NCBI GenBank assembly: GCA_049970095.1 | Contig: JBMFNP010000028.1 | Coordinates: forward strand, 1-20,707 | Source of the DNA: SKW197 sp049970095 | Lineage (GTDB): Archaea > Thermoplasmatota > Thermoplasmata > Lutacidiplasmatales > SKW197 | Reading direction: 5' to 3' | DNA: 20,707 bases | Part shown: positions 5,699-14,168 of the stretch, one piece after another | Layout of the letters: every line of letters begins with the position of its first letter | Position numbering within the stretch: the stretch's first letter is position 1 | Notes under the pieces: model-generated | Seen by the model: only the letters and a program-made list of their open reading frames with translations | The model's database searches: none | What the model was told of the DNA's origin: nothing | Translations under genes and position numbers: made by a program

Positions 5699-7363
5699 AT
5701 GAACAACATGAAAATGTTGGGTGTAGGGCTTGTGATGGGAATAGTTGCAATGCTGTGTCTCACTGCATTCGGCTCTTTTGGCGTGAGTGCGCAAACAGCG
5801 GCAGTGAATGTGAATAAAGCAATAAAAGCGGATTATCAAAGTGCACTGGATACCACATTAACAGGTTGGACATCAAGTGGAAATGCGCAGTGGGTTGTGA
5901 CAACCACAGGTGCATATTATGGGGGTTCCTGTGCAAAGAGTGGAACAATTACGCATAACCAGGAGTCAAAACTTTCCGTTACTGTTAGTGGACCTGGAAC
6001 ACTGAAATTTTACTGGAATGTGAGTTCTGAATTAAATTATGATTTCCTGAAGTTTTACATTGATGGGGTAGAACAGGCAAGAATAAGCGGTACAAATAAG
6101 GTGTGGGAACAGAAAACTTACACAATTGCTTCTGGCACACACACACTTACCTGGAACTATACAAAGGATTACAGTGTAAACAAAGGTTCTGATTGTGGCT
6201 GGCTTGACAAGGTGGAATATACTGGCGGCGGTGGCGGAAGTGTGAGTATTGGAGAGGCTGTTGACAATACACAACTCACATGGACAACTGGTGGAAATGC
6301 AAACTGGTATGGACAGACAGCAACCTATTATAGTGGAGGAGATGCAGCCCAGAGTGGTGTTATCACACATAACGAAGTTTCATATGTGCAGACAACAGTA
6401 ACGGGTCCTGGAACACTGAAATTTTACTGGAAAGTAAGTTCCGAAAAGAATTACGATTTCTTGATTTTCTATATAGACGGTACCGAGCAGACAAAGATAA
6501 GTGGAGAAGTGGGCTGGGAACAGAAAACCTACACAATTGCATCTGGTACACACACACTGCAGTGGAAATACAGCAAAGATTACAGTGTAAACAGCGGCAG
6601 TGATGCTGGCTGGCTTGACAAAGTGGAGTTCACTGCAGGCGGCGGTGGCGGTGGTGGCGGCGGAGATGGTGGTGTCAACAGGTATGCAGTAGTTGTGGGC
6701 ATTTCCGACTACAAGGCAATCTCAGACCTGAGCTACTGTGACGAAGATGCAAATGCCTGGTACGATTACCTTGCTGGTAAGGGCTACACAGGCAACAATA
6801 TCAAAGTGTATGGAGACAAAACTAATTCCTACCACAAGTATGATGGCGTGGCAACTGAGACAAATGTGAAAAATGCCCTTAGCTACTTTGTGTCCGTAGC
6901 AGACGCTGATGACATCCTGGTGTTTGCTACAAGTGGGCATGGTGACAAATCCAGCAGCACAAGCCACTTCCTCTGCATGTGGGACTGTGGTGCTGGTGAG
7001 GATGGCAACGATGGATACCTCTATGATACAGAGCTTGCAAATATTTTCAAGAACGCACAGTGCAAGATTTTCATATTCACTGATCACTGCAGGAGCGGAG
7101 GTATAATTCCTGAGATCAGTGCGATGCCCAATGCAGCAAATGTATATATGACCACAACATGCGGACCAAATGGCTATGGCTATGATGAACCAAACTACCA
7201 GCATGGTGCCTGGACATACTGGTTCCTTGTATCTGGGCTAGTGAACAAGGGGTATACTAATATGGAGGACTGCTTTGCATATGCGGACGGGCAGTACAAC
7301 CCTGGCGGTAATGACGAGCCCATGGAGTATGATGGAAACACAGCCACAAAATTCACACTCTAA
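5699..7363 (+). CDS. Secreted caspase-like cysteine protease with two duplicated beta-sandwich domains
   Basis: A 554-aa exported protein. A signal peptide covers residues 1-31 (hydrophobic core LGVGLVMGIVAMLCLTAF, probable cleavage after GVSA). Two copies of a beta-sandwich module follow (about 49-175 and 184-307), each with GPGTLKFYW, NYDFL, YIDG, SGTHTL and a closing GWLDKVE. Similar modules occur in many bacterial secreted proteins. Glycine linkers separate the domains (GGGG near 177 and a run of nine Gly before residue 320). From about residue 327 a caspase-type peptidase fold (clan CD, C14-like) begins with RYAVVVGISDY. It carries the His/Cys dyad H414 (FATSGHGD) and C464 (FTDHCRSGG). 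It has no membrane anchor or sorting tail, so it is likely released or held by its beta domains. The start is fixed by a strong ribosome binding site. The substrate is unknown; clan CD enzymes prefer specific P1 residues. Confidence 0.88.
   Translation: MNNMKMLGVGLVMGIVAMLCLTAFGSFGVSAQTAAVNVNKAIKADYQSALDTTLTGWTSSGNAQWVVTTTGAYYGGSCAKSGTITHNQESKLSVTVSGPGTLKFYWNVSSELNYDFLKFYIDGVEQARISGTNKVWEQKTYTIASGTHTLTWNYTKDYSVNKGSDCGWLDKVEYTGGGGGSVSIGEAVDNTQLTWTTGGNANWYGQTATYYSGGDAAQSGVITHNEVSYVQTTVTGPGTLKFYWKVSSEKNYDFLIFYIDGTEQTKISGEVGWEQKTYTIASGTHTLQWKYSKDYSVNSGSDAGWLDKVEFTAGGGGGGGGGDGGVNRYAVVVGISDYKAISDLSYCDEDANAWYDYLAGKGYTGNNIKVYGDKTNSYHKYDGVATETNVKNALSYFVSVADADDILVFATSGHGDKSSSTSHFLCMWDCGAGEDGNDGYLYDTELANIFKNAQCKIFIFTDHCRSGGIIPEISAMPNAANVYMTTTCGPNGYGYDEPNYQHGAWTYWFLVSGLVNKGYTNMEDCFAYADGQYNPGGNDEPMEYDGNTATKFTL
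5831..6640 (+). repeat. Internal gene duplication encoding the two beta-sandwich modules
   Basis: Two in-frame copies about 411-414 nt apart. A 26-bp block that starts CCTGGAACACTGAAATTTTA is identical at 5993-6018 and 6407-6432, and the GWLDKVE coding ends are at about 6197-6223 and 6608-6634. Conservation at the DNA level, including silent positions, points to a fairly recent duplication or to gene conversion. Confidence 0.75.
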
Positions 7364-7377
7364 ACCTACACCTCTAA

Positions 7378-7410
7378 TTTTTTTTGTTTTTTGATTTTTG
7401 TTTTGTATTT
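7378..7410 (+). terminator. T-rich terminator after the caspase-like gene
   Basis: Runs of eight, six, five and four T residues begin 15 nt after the stop codon, typical of archaeal intrinsic termination. Confidence 0.55.
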
Positions 7411-7414
7411 TGTA

Positions 7415-7427
7415 ATTATTAAATATT
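7415..7427 (+). promoter_or_regulatory. TATA box of the UMP kinase gene
   Basis: ATTATTAAATATT is centred 26 nt before the ATG at 7447, giving a leaderless transcript; no Shine-Dalgarno sequence is present. Confidence 0.55.
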
Positions 7428-7446
7428 CTTACACCTTCTCCCCACT

Positions 7447-8124
7447 ATGCAGGACACGATTGTAATCTCAATCGGGGGCTCGGTTTTTCTGAAAGGTTCT
7501 GATTACATAAGAGCAATTGGCAGCATGCTTGATACGCTTTCAAAAAACTACAGATTTGCAGTTACAGTGGGTGGTGGTAGAATTGCTAGAGAGTACATAA
7601 ACATGGGAAGAGAACTTGGCGGAGATGAAACTACGCTTGATGAACTGGGTATTGCAGTAACTAGGTTAAACGCGCGTCTCCTAGTTCTTGCACTGCCCTC
7701 AGCTTATCCCTTAATTCCAGAAACTGTGGAAGATGCATATAGATGCTTCAGGCAGGGCGGGATTGTTGTAATGGGCGGCACCACGCCAGGCCACACAACG
7801 GATGCAGTTGCCGCAATGCTTGCTGAGAAAATGAGAGCAAAAAAACTAATAAATGTCACCAATGTGGATGGACTCTATGATAAAGACCCCAGAAAATACA
7901 GTGATGCAAAAAAGATTGAGCGGTGCACATTTGATGAATTGTTAAAGATGCTTTCACAATCTGAATATACTGCAGGACAGAGTCATATATTTGATTTGCT
8001 GGGCGCAAAAATCCTGAAAAGGGCTGGTATCAAGCTCATAATAGTGAGCGGGGAAAATATTGACCTTCTGAAAGACGCAATTACAGATAAAGAACCTGGA
8101 GGAAGATGGACTGAAATTGAGTGA
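7447..8124 (+). CDS. pyrH: UMP kinase, archaeal type
   Basis: A 225-aa amino-acid-kinase-fold protein that phosphorylates UMP to UDP with ATP in pyrimidine nucleotide synthesis, in the cytosol. Visible motifs are the N-terminal glycine loop SIGGSVF, VGGGRIAREYI, the nucleotide-binding GGTTPGHTTDAVAA and TNVDGLYDKDPR, all in the order and spacing of the archaeal UMP kinases. Its length matches that family and is shorter than typical bacterial PyrH. Archaeal enzymes generally lack the GTP activation seen in bacteria (family knowledge). The gene stands alone behind its own leaderless promoter. Its stop codon is one base away from the stop of the convergent surface-protein gene, with no room for a separate terminator, so its transcript must run antisense into that gene. 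Confidence 0.95.
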   Translation: MQDTIVISIGGSVFLKGSDYIRAIGSMLDTLSKNYRFAVTVGGGRIAREYINMGRELGGDETTLDELGIAVTRLNARLLVLALPSAYPLIPETVEDAYRCFRQGGIVVMGGTTPGHTTDAVAAMLAEKMRAKKLINVTNVDGLYDKDPRKYSDAKKIERCTFDELLKMLSQSEYTAGQSHIFDLLGAKILKRAGIKLIIVSGENIDLLKDAITDKEPGGRWTEIE

Positions 8125-8131
8125 TTCACTC
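8119..8131. repeat. Palindrome holding both convergent stop codons
   Basis: GAGTGATTCACTC is a perfect inverted repeat centred on 8125. The UMP kinase stop (TGA, 8122-8124) and the surface-protein stop (TGA on the minus strand, 8126-8128) are its two mirror halves. Confidence 0.7.
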
Positions 8132-11100
8132 GCTTTCAAAAATCTTTTTTAATGTTTCTGGCTCTTCAGTTTTTTTTGCCTTCCATAAGATGTATTTGTA
8201 CACCCCGACAATTGCAACAATTAAAATCACAATAAAACCCAAAATTGCATAAACCAGTGCATCCATCATTTCTGTGATTTTCTTATCTATATCTTTGAAC
8301 CTGTTCATGTCATCTACATTCAAATCATCTGGATTTACATAGAGCACTGCAAATGTAAGCACCCTGTTGTTGCCAATTGTGTCTGTGAGATTTACAGTAA
8401 TGAAGTTAACACCTTTAGTAAGATTCAACTGATATGAAAAATTCCCTTTTGCATCCACATAAACTGAAACATTGTTGATAAATAATTTTGCTCCCGGCTC
8501 TGTGCTTCCATTAATTGTGATTTGAGGATTGGTCACTGTTTGAGGCAGAGAAAGATTTAGAGGTGGTGGTGTGGTATCTAATGTTACTGTGAAATATCTG
8601 GAATTTACATTTCCCGCAACATCCATGGCACTTATTCTTATTGTGTTCTCGCCCTCTGAAAGCAAGATGGAGACAGAAAATCTCTGATTGCTCAACATCA
8701 CCTTCATTGAGTTGACGATGACATAATTCTCAGGGTTTGCGTCTCTGATGACCCCTGAGAGCGTGAACACAGGATTGGATGTAAGGGTTTCATAAGGGTT
8801 AAGAATGAGTTGTGGGGGGGTTCTGTCCAGCACAAGCATCATTGTTGCAGTGTTCTCATTCCCAGCTGCATCCCTCGCTACTGCAGTTATTAGGTTTTCC
8901 CCTTCAACACCAAGTTCAATGCCCACACTAAACCTTCCGTTTTCTTCAACCCTTGCATTTGCACCGTTCACAGTAACCATAGCACCTGCTTCAGTTAAAC
9001 CGTACACGCTCACATACGAACTTTTCAACACCGCACCATTCTCAGGCGCAAGCACTATGAGCGGGGGTGGCGTGGAGTCCAGACATATCTTCCTGTAATC
9101 TATTGCGGTATTGCCGGCATTGTCAACTGCTTTTATCTCTATGAGATTCCAGCCCTCAAATAGAATAATCTCACAGAAGAATGTGCCCACACCATTTGAT
9201 TCCGCAAGATGCTGATTTACATACACGGTTGCATCTTGGGAGCATTCACCCGTGACAAAGATGTGCCTTTCTTTTGTTAAAAAGTAATCTTCGGGTGCTG
9301 TAACCCTTAAATAAGGTGCAGTTCTATCAATTGTAAACCAGGTTTCTGTGCGGTTTTTCATTCCGTTTGCATCGTAAATTTCTACGATAAGGGAATAATT
9401 GCCTTCATCTAATAAAATTGGAAGCGAAAATTCTGTAGCATTCCAGATACAGAAATTTGTGTAATTAGCGCCGTTAATGTAAAGCAACAGGCAGGATACA
9501 TAACTCTTGAGTGTGCCTTCGCTATCTTCATACTTTCCATATATTTTCACCTCTTTCTGGACTGTGCCTGGATCCGGTGAAAAATCAGTGAAATAAGGTG
9601 GTAAATCCAAAAGTTTTTCAGAAAGAGGGATGAGACAGGGTGTTGCCGTGTTTCCTAGAGAAAGAGCCAGAACGGAATAGTATGTGCCAGGTTGAGATGG
9701 AGAATGCGGAAGTTCAACACCGATATAGAAATCCATATATGGAGGCACATTCCCTTCTGGAAGCACATTTGCAGATACATTATTTCCGTACACGAGCACC
9801 CATGAAAGATTTGCCACTACATCACTCCCAGCACAAACTTTAAGTGCATAATTTCCTGCAACCATTCTGGGAATGAAAATCCCCTTACCAGAAGAATACG
9901 CAAGAATCTCAGTGCAATTCTCATCCACAAGATATAGAGAGACCCAGGCATTTTCTGCATTGCAGATAAAGGTCACTGTTTCATTCAATACCACACGGAT
10001 TTCTGCAACTTCAGAAGTATTCAATGTGAGTTGATATTCTTTGGCACACTCCAAGCCCATGGCAGTTGCAGAGATATTCACATTGCCTGATGCAATTCCA
10101 GATAACTCAAACTTATTTGTCCACCACACACTCTCAATGTGTGCATCCCCAGAGATTGCCATGGTAAATAAATGCATCATAAGTATTTCTGAGGATGGTG
10201 CTCCTGGTGCTACACAAAATCTTATTGCATTCAGTCCCTCAACCAGTGGAAGGAATATTGTGCTTTCATTTGCATTGTCTGTGGCTTGAGCAAAGTAACC
10301 AAAAGCGGTGGTAGATAGCATTGTCCCTGGTCCAAATGTCTTCCTGTATAGGATTGAAAACACATCTGGATAAAGAAGATAATGTTCTACAAAAAGTTCA
10401 TCTGTAGCATGCACAGAAAGCACCACATATGTCCACATTGTGGAAGTATTCTGGGGAATATCTATGTAAAACCAGGAATCATGGACCCCTGCAACCACCG
10501 AATTACCTGTATAATTTGCATCCGAAAGATTGTAAAGATTGTCTATGTACATTCCTACATTGATTTCATAAGGCATTGCCTTCGTAAAATTATCTGAAGA
10601 GATTAGGAGTTTCCCAGTGTAAATTCCAGGGAGCGCATCTGCAGGTACCGATAAGTTCAGATTGCAAGGCATTGCAAAATTTGCAGGAATAAAAGCAGAC
10701 ACACTTTTTATCCAGTCAAAACTGGTGATTGCAAAAAATTCTATGCTCAGGCAGAAGTTTAGTGCTGTTGTTTCACTTTTTGGCGTGAATTTGAGAAATA
10801 CCCCTTCCATGCTTGTCCAGTTTTTGATTCCAATGTTGAGTGCTCCAATTCCCTCTTTCATTAGTGTATAGCCTAACATCTCAATTTCACCAGGGTCCTC
10901 CACAAAATTTCCATTGTAGTCAAACCATGCATACATTTCTACATCAATGCTGCCTGTGTTTCTGACACCGTCGCTAGCAGTGATTGCTACCTGTATCACA
11001 GCCGCAGTTTTATCTATTAAATCAGTGATTGATAGAAACCCAGAGGAATTTGCTTCCAGCCTGAAAGAGATACCCTTTGCGCTTGTTTTATTAAGTTTTT

Positions 11101-13024
11101 CTGGGAATATTGTTATCTGTTTGTCTGTGTTCAGATTAAGAAGGGTGATGTTTTTACTGTAATTATTTCCTGCATAAACTAGATTGGAGAAACTGGGATA
11201 TGCTATGCCTCCGTAATCACCAAATACAAGGTTTCTTGGGGAGATGCACAATGTGTCTGCAGAGTAATTTTCAATACTCACCGCAAGTGTTTCATTTAGC
11301 CAGCCACTACCCTGCACTGTAGAAGCCAGCAAGGTATTTTCACATGCACTTGCAAGATTTTCTCTTATTTTATCAGGGTTAACTTTAAGTCCATGTGATT
11401 TCACAATTTCCACAAGTTTTGCAATAACTCCGGCAGTAAATGCTGCACTTATGCAACTTCCAGAGTAACTCTCCACTGAATTGTTCCACTGATATTGTGA
11501 TTGGGCAAATGAAGAGTGAAGCATTGCATACCCACTGGCAAGTAAACTTACAGTGCCAGATGTATCTGCAGAAACAATATTTCCATTTCCGGCAATAATA
11601 CCTGCACCTGCATAAATCCCGTATATTGAACTGGGCCCCTCGGATGAAGAGATTGCAGGAAACACAAACAGCACACGGGAGTCGGAAAGCAAGGAGGTTA
11701 GGTAGCGGTCTATGTAGCCCCAGTAATTTGTTTTTGCTTTAAAAACAAAATTTGAGAGACACACATCCCCTTCATCTCCAGACCTTGGCAGATAATCCGC
11801 ACCATATGCACAGAATGTCCATGCCTCAAATATATTTGTGTCCTCTTTCACAACCACAGGCAGAATTTTTGTCTGATTAGCGCAACTTAAAATGGCTTCA
11901 GCAATCTGTGTCCCTGTGCCATTACCGAAATCCCCAAAAAAACAAAGCAGAGAACCTTTTTCGGGCACAAGGTTTTTAAAGCCAAAGCGCTCTGCAACAA
12001 ATCTTCCGTATGGGAGGGGGTTATTACCATCAGAAATCCAATACAACAACCCAGTAGAAATATCTGGTAAACCATCTCCGTTGAGGTCCTTCGTTGCAAT
12101 TGGGCTTCCTCTCCGCAATGGTTGTTCATTTCTGAAAGAGAAATCTCCATCTGTATCAACAAAGACCGTATCGTAATCCCAGAGAGTACTGGCGTCTGTG
12201 GTTATCACCGCAATTCTCTTGTCGCCTTTGCTTCCGTTATAAGGCATGTATCCAATGTGGAATGTAGAAGATACCGAGGGAATCCCTGTGACATCATATG
12301 TACAGTTATCAAAATCTATGTAAATTGAATTGTTTTTTACATACGCAGTTGCGTTGTAGTGAGTATCCGCAAACCATGAGTGATTTGAGAGCATTCCATC
12401 TTCCAGATAGTCATAAATTGAGGCAAAGTCAAAAACCTGCGGAAAACCAGCGTATGGCGATGCATTTTCCCAGATTGCATAGGTATTTGCAAGCACAGGT
12501 AGCCCGAACTCTATACCATCCGTGAGGATAAGGGTAGTTGTATTGTTTCCAGTGTAAGGGGTGTGTGATTGGGATGAAGAATTGATGAACTTTTTCTCTG
12601 GGGAAATTTTAATTAAATCAGGGTATTTTCCAACAAATAATGCGTTGCTTAATTTCTCAATTCTTGGAATCTGCCATGGCCATACATCTATTACCGGATA
12701 TATCAGTTTGCTGTAGGTATTTTCTATTCCAAACGAAACATTAATTCCCAGAGCCCTCAACTCTTTTCCTAAACCATCTATATTTTCAGTAGCAATATAC
12801 ACCCTTATCTTGCTTCCATTTTCAATTCTGGTGCCTAATAACTCAGGGTCTATCGGTCTATCAGAGAATTCAGGGTTGCTTTTCCCTGAAGCTTTGGGAT
12901 TGTCTGGCATGGATTTCTCATGATTATCGCTTGGTTTAACACTCTCTAGTGTGGTGCCATATACATGCCATGCAGGCATTTGTGTGAGGAGCATAAAAAC
13001 AATGATTACAAACCACTTTTGCAT
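8126..13024 (-). CDS. Giant membrane-anchored surface protein with a degenerate subtilisin-like domain and Ig-like repeats
   Basis: A 1632-aa exported protein. The signal peptide is about residues 1-24. A subtilase-like domain spans roughly 70-600. It keeps IAVITTDA, a DTDGDFSFRNE insert, FGNGTGTQIAEAI and SGSCISAAFTAG, which line up with the Asp, His and Ser motifs of S8 peptidases. The His position reads T370, the Ser position C524 and the Asp position probably T275, so it is likely not an active serine protease. Middle beta domains follow to about 1230. Four Ig-like modules of about 85 residues (about 1235-1560) are separated by DxTPPxL signatures. A membrane helix lies at 1589-1614, with a short charged cytosolic tail. 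Many N-x-S/T sequons suggest heavy glycosylation, as in S-layer-type proteins. A leaderless promoter (TATA 13047-13053) drives it. It is monocistronic and ends against the UMP kinase gene. Confidence 0.85.
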   Translation of the reverse strand: MQKWFVIIVFMLLTQMPAWHVYGTTLESVKPSDNHEKSMPDNPKASGKSNPEFSDRPIDPELLGTRIENGSKIRVYIATENIDGLGKELRALGINVSFGIENTYSKLIYPVIDVWPWQIPRIEKLSNALFVGKYPDLIKISPEKKFINSSSQSHTPYTGNNTTTLILTDGIEFGLPVLANTYAIWENASPYAGFPQVFDFASIYDYLEDGMLSNHSWFADTHYNATAYVKNNSIYIDFDNCTYDVTGIPSVSSTFHIGYMPYNGSKGDKRIAVITTDASTLWDYDTVFVDTDGDFSFRNEQPLRRGSPIATKDLNGDGLPDISTGLLYWISDGNNPLPYGRFVAERFGFKNLVPEKGSLLCFFGDFGNGTGTQIAEAILSCANQTKILPVVVKEDTNIFEAWTFCAYGADYLPRSGDEGDVCLSNFVFKAKTNYWGYIDRYLTSLLSDSRVLFVFPAISSSEGPSSIYGIYAGAGIIAGNGNIVSADTSGTVSLLASGYAMLHSSFAQSQYQWNNSVESYSGSCISAAFTAGVIAKLVEIVKSHGLKVNPDKIRENLASACENTLLASTVQGSGWLNETLAVSIENYSADTLCISPRNLVFGDYGGIAYPSFSNLVYAGNNYSKNITLLNLNTDKQITIFPEKLNKTSAKGISFRLEANSSGFLSITDLIDKTAAVIQVAITASDGVRNTGSIDVEMYAWFDYNGNFVEDPGEIEMLGYTLMKEGIGALNIGIKNWTSMEGVFLKFTPKSETTALNFCLSIEFFAITSFDWIKSVSAFIPANFAMPCNLNLSVPADALPGIYTGKLLISSDNFTKAMPYEINVGMYIDNLYNLSDANYTGNSVVAGVHDSWFYIDIPQNTSTMWTYVVLSVHATDELFVEHYLLYPDVFSILYRKTFGPGTMLSTTAFGYFAQATDNANESTIFLPLVEGLNAIRFCVAPGAPSSEILMMHLFTMAISGDAHIESVWWTNKFELSGIASGNVNISATAMGLECAKEYQLTLNTSEVAEIRVVLNETVTFICNAENAWVSLYLVDENCTEILAYSSGKGIFIPRMVAGNYALKVCAGSDVVANLSWVLVYGNNVSANVLPEGNVPPYMDFYIGVELPHSPSQPGTYYSVLALSLGNTATPCLIPLSEKLLDLPPYFTDFSPDPGTVQKEVKIYGKYEDSEGTLKSYVSCLLLYINGANYTNFCIWNATEFSLPILLDEGNYSLIVEIYDANGMKNRTETWFTIDRTAPYLRVTAPEDYFLTKERHIFVTGECSQDATVYVNQHLAESNGVGTFFCEIILFEGWNLIEIKAVDNAGNTAIDYRKICLDSTPPPLIVLAPENGAVLKSSYVSVYGLTEAGAMVTVNGANARVEENGRFSVGIELGVEGENLITAVARDAAGNENTATMMLVLDRTPPQLILNPYETLTSNPVFTLSGVIRDANPENYVIVNSMKVMLSNQRFSVSILLSEGENTIRISAMDVAGNVNSRYFTVTLDTTPPPLNLSLPQTVTNPQITINGSTEPGAKLFINNVSVYVDAKGNFSYQLNLTKGVNFITVNLTDTIGNNRVLTFAVLYVNPDDLNVDDMNRFKDIDKKITEMMDALVYAILGFIVILIVAIVGVYKYILWKAKKTEEPETLKKIFESE

Positions 13025-13046
13025 GGTAGGTGTTATCCAATGGAGG

Positions 13047-13053
13047 TATATAT
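13047..13053. promoter_or_regulatory. Symmetric TATA box shared by two divergent leaderless ORFs
   Basis: TATATAT is centred at 13050, exactly 26 nt from the minus-strand ATG at 13024 (surface protein) and 26 nt from the plus-strand ATG at 13076 (29-aa ORF). Both distances are ideal for an archaeal leaderless start, so one box could serve both directions. Confidence 0.5.
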
Positions 13054-13075
13054 TTTTTGGCGATGTTTCTCATTG

Positions 13076-13165
13076 ATGGGTGCAAAAAATCCCAAATGTG
13101 TGGAGAAAAAGTGCGTACATGAGGGTGCGGAATACTGTGAGTTTGAGTTGACATGGGAGGTGTGA
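13076..13165 (+). CDS. 29-aa cysteine-containing ORF resembling the tail of a V4R-type domain
   Basis: A complete ATG-to-TGA frame of 29 residues with cysteines at 8, 13 and 21. The stretch KCVHEGAEYCEFELTW resembles the conserved C-terminal end (C-x-x-x-G-D-x-Y-C-E-F) of V4R/4-vinyl-reductase-type ligand-binding domains, which are about 150-200 residues long. Two readings are possible. It may be the relic of a larger gene cut by rearrangement. Or it may be an expressed metal-binding microprotein, since a TATA box sits 26 nt before its ATG. Upstream in-frame codons run into the neighbouring surface-protein gene and show no further domain. It converges on queA, ending 4 nt from the queA stop. 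Expression is unproven. Confidence 0.45.
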   Translation: MGAKNPKCVEKKCVHEGAEYCEFELTWEV

Positions 13166-13169
13166 TTGC

Positions 13170-14168
13170 TTAAAGCACCAGCATTGCATCTCCGAAGCTG
13201 AAGAATCTGTATCTTTGTTCAATTGCAATCCTGTAAATTTCTAATAGCCTTTCCTTCCCCACAATTGCTGAAGTAAGAAAGAGTGGTGTGGATTTTGGAA
13301 GATGAAAGTTTGTGATAAAGGCATTTACAGGGCTCTGAAATTTATAGTTAGGATAGATGAATATTTTAGCCAGACCTTCACATGGATATACCACACCATC
13401 TTTGGATGCGGATTCCAGTGCACGCATGGTAGTGGTACCCACACAGCATACCCTATTCCTGTTTTTTACTGCATAATTGATAGCGCTTGCAGTCTCTTCT
13501 GGAATTGAAAACCATTCCTCCTCCATGCAGTGTTCCTCCACATTTTCGCATTCAGGGATATGGAAGGTGCCATAGCCAACATGAAGTGTAAGAAAGAGCA
13601 GGCGCACACCTTTCCCACGCAAATTCTCAAGCAGTTTTTCAGTGAAATGGAGTCCTGCTGTGGGTGCTGCCACAGAGCCATTTGTTTTTGCATAAACCGT
13701 CTGGTAATCCTCCTCTCTCTCCAGTTCTTTTTTAATATAAGGGGGTAAGGGAATTCTGCCATGCTTTTTTATTATTTCATCCAGTAGAGGTGATGTGCAT
13801 ACCCATCTTTTGCCTTCCTTGTAAATCCGCAGTGCATAATCACCCGCATAAACTGTAAATTCCTTACCATTTAACTTACCGCTGGCTAATGCCTCCCAGT
13901 GCTCCTCATCTATTTTCTTCAAAAGTATAATTCTTACCCTCCCTCCTGTCTCCTTTACTGCATCAATTTTTACTGGTACAACTTTCGTGTCATTCATTAC
14001 AATTACATCACCACTTTCAAAGTAATCCACAATTTCATAAAATCTGCGATGCTCAATCCTTGAGTTGTTTTTCCAGATAACCAGTAATCTTGCATTATCT
14101 CTTGGCTTGGCAGGCTCCTGTGCAATAAGCTCCTTTGGCAGCGCAAAATCAAATTCTGCAATTTTCAT
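13170..14168 (-). CDS. queA: S-adenosylmethionine:tRNA ribosyltransferase-isomerase
   Basis: A 332-aa protein matching QueA along its whole length: FALPKELIAQEP, VIVMNDTKVVP, GRIPLPPYIK, QTVYAKTNGSVAAPTAGLHF, LHVGYGTFHIP, CVGTTTMRALES and NAFITNFHLPKSTPLFLTSA. QueA transfers and isomerises the ribosyl part of S-adenosylmethionine onto preQ1 in tRNA anticodons, making epoxyqueuosine. This step belongs to bacterial queuosine synthesis, whereas archaea normally make archaeosine at position 15, so its presence is unexpected and suggests lateral transfer or a different tRNA substrate. The frame is open to 14210, but the ATG at 14168 is chosen because it starts at the family N-terminus (MKIAEFDFALP) and overlaps the isomerase stop as ATGA. 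It is the last gene of a six-gene operon. Confidence 0.93.
   Translation of the reverse strand: MKIAEFDFALPKELIAQEPAKPRDNARLLVIWKNNSRIEHRRFYEIVDYFESGDVIVMNDTKVVPVKIDAVKETGGRVRIILLKKIDEEHWEALASGKLNGKEFTVYAGDYALRIYKEGKRWVCTSPLLDEIIKKHGRIPLPPYIKKELEREEDYQTVYAKTNGSVAAPTAGLHFTEKLLENLRGKGVRLLFLTLHVGYGTFHIPECENVEEHCMEEEWFSIPEETASAINYAVKNRNRVCCVGTTTMRALESASKDGVVYPCEGLAKIFIYPNYKFQSPVNAFITNFHLPKSTPLFLTSAIVGKERLLEIYRIAIEQRYRFFSFGDAMLVL

Noticed and set aside
6640..6675. GGC/GGT-rich tract as a possible simple-sequence repeat or regulatory element
   Set aside because: It lies in frame inside the caspase-like gene and encodes a glycine linker between domains, which explains it.
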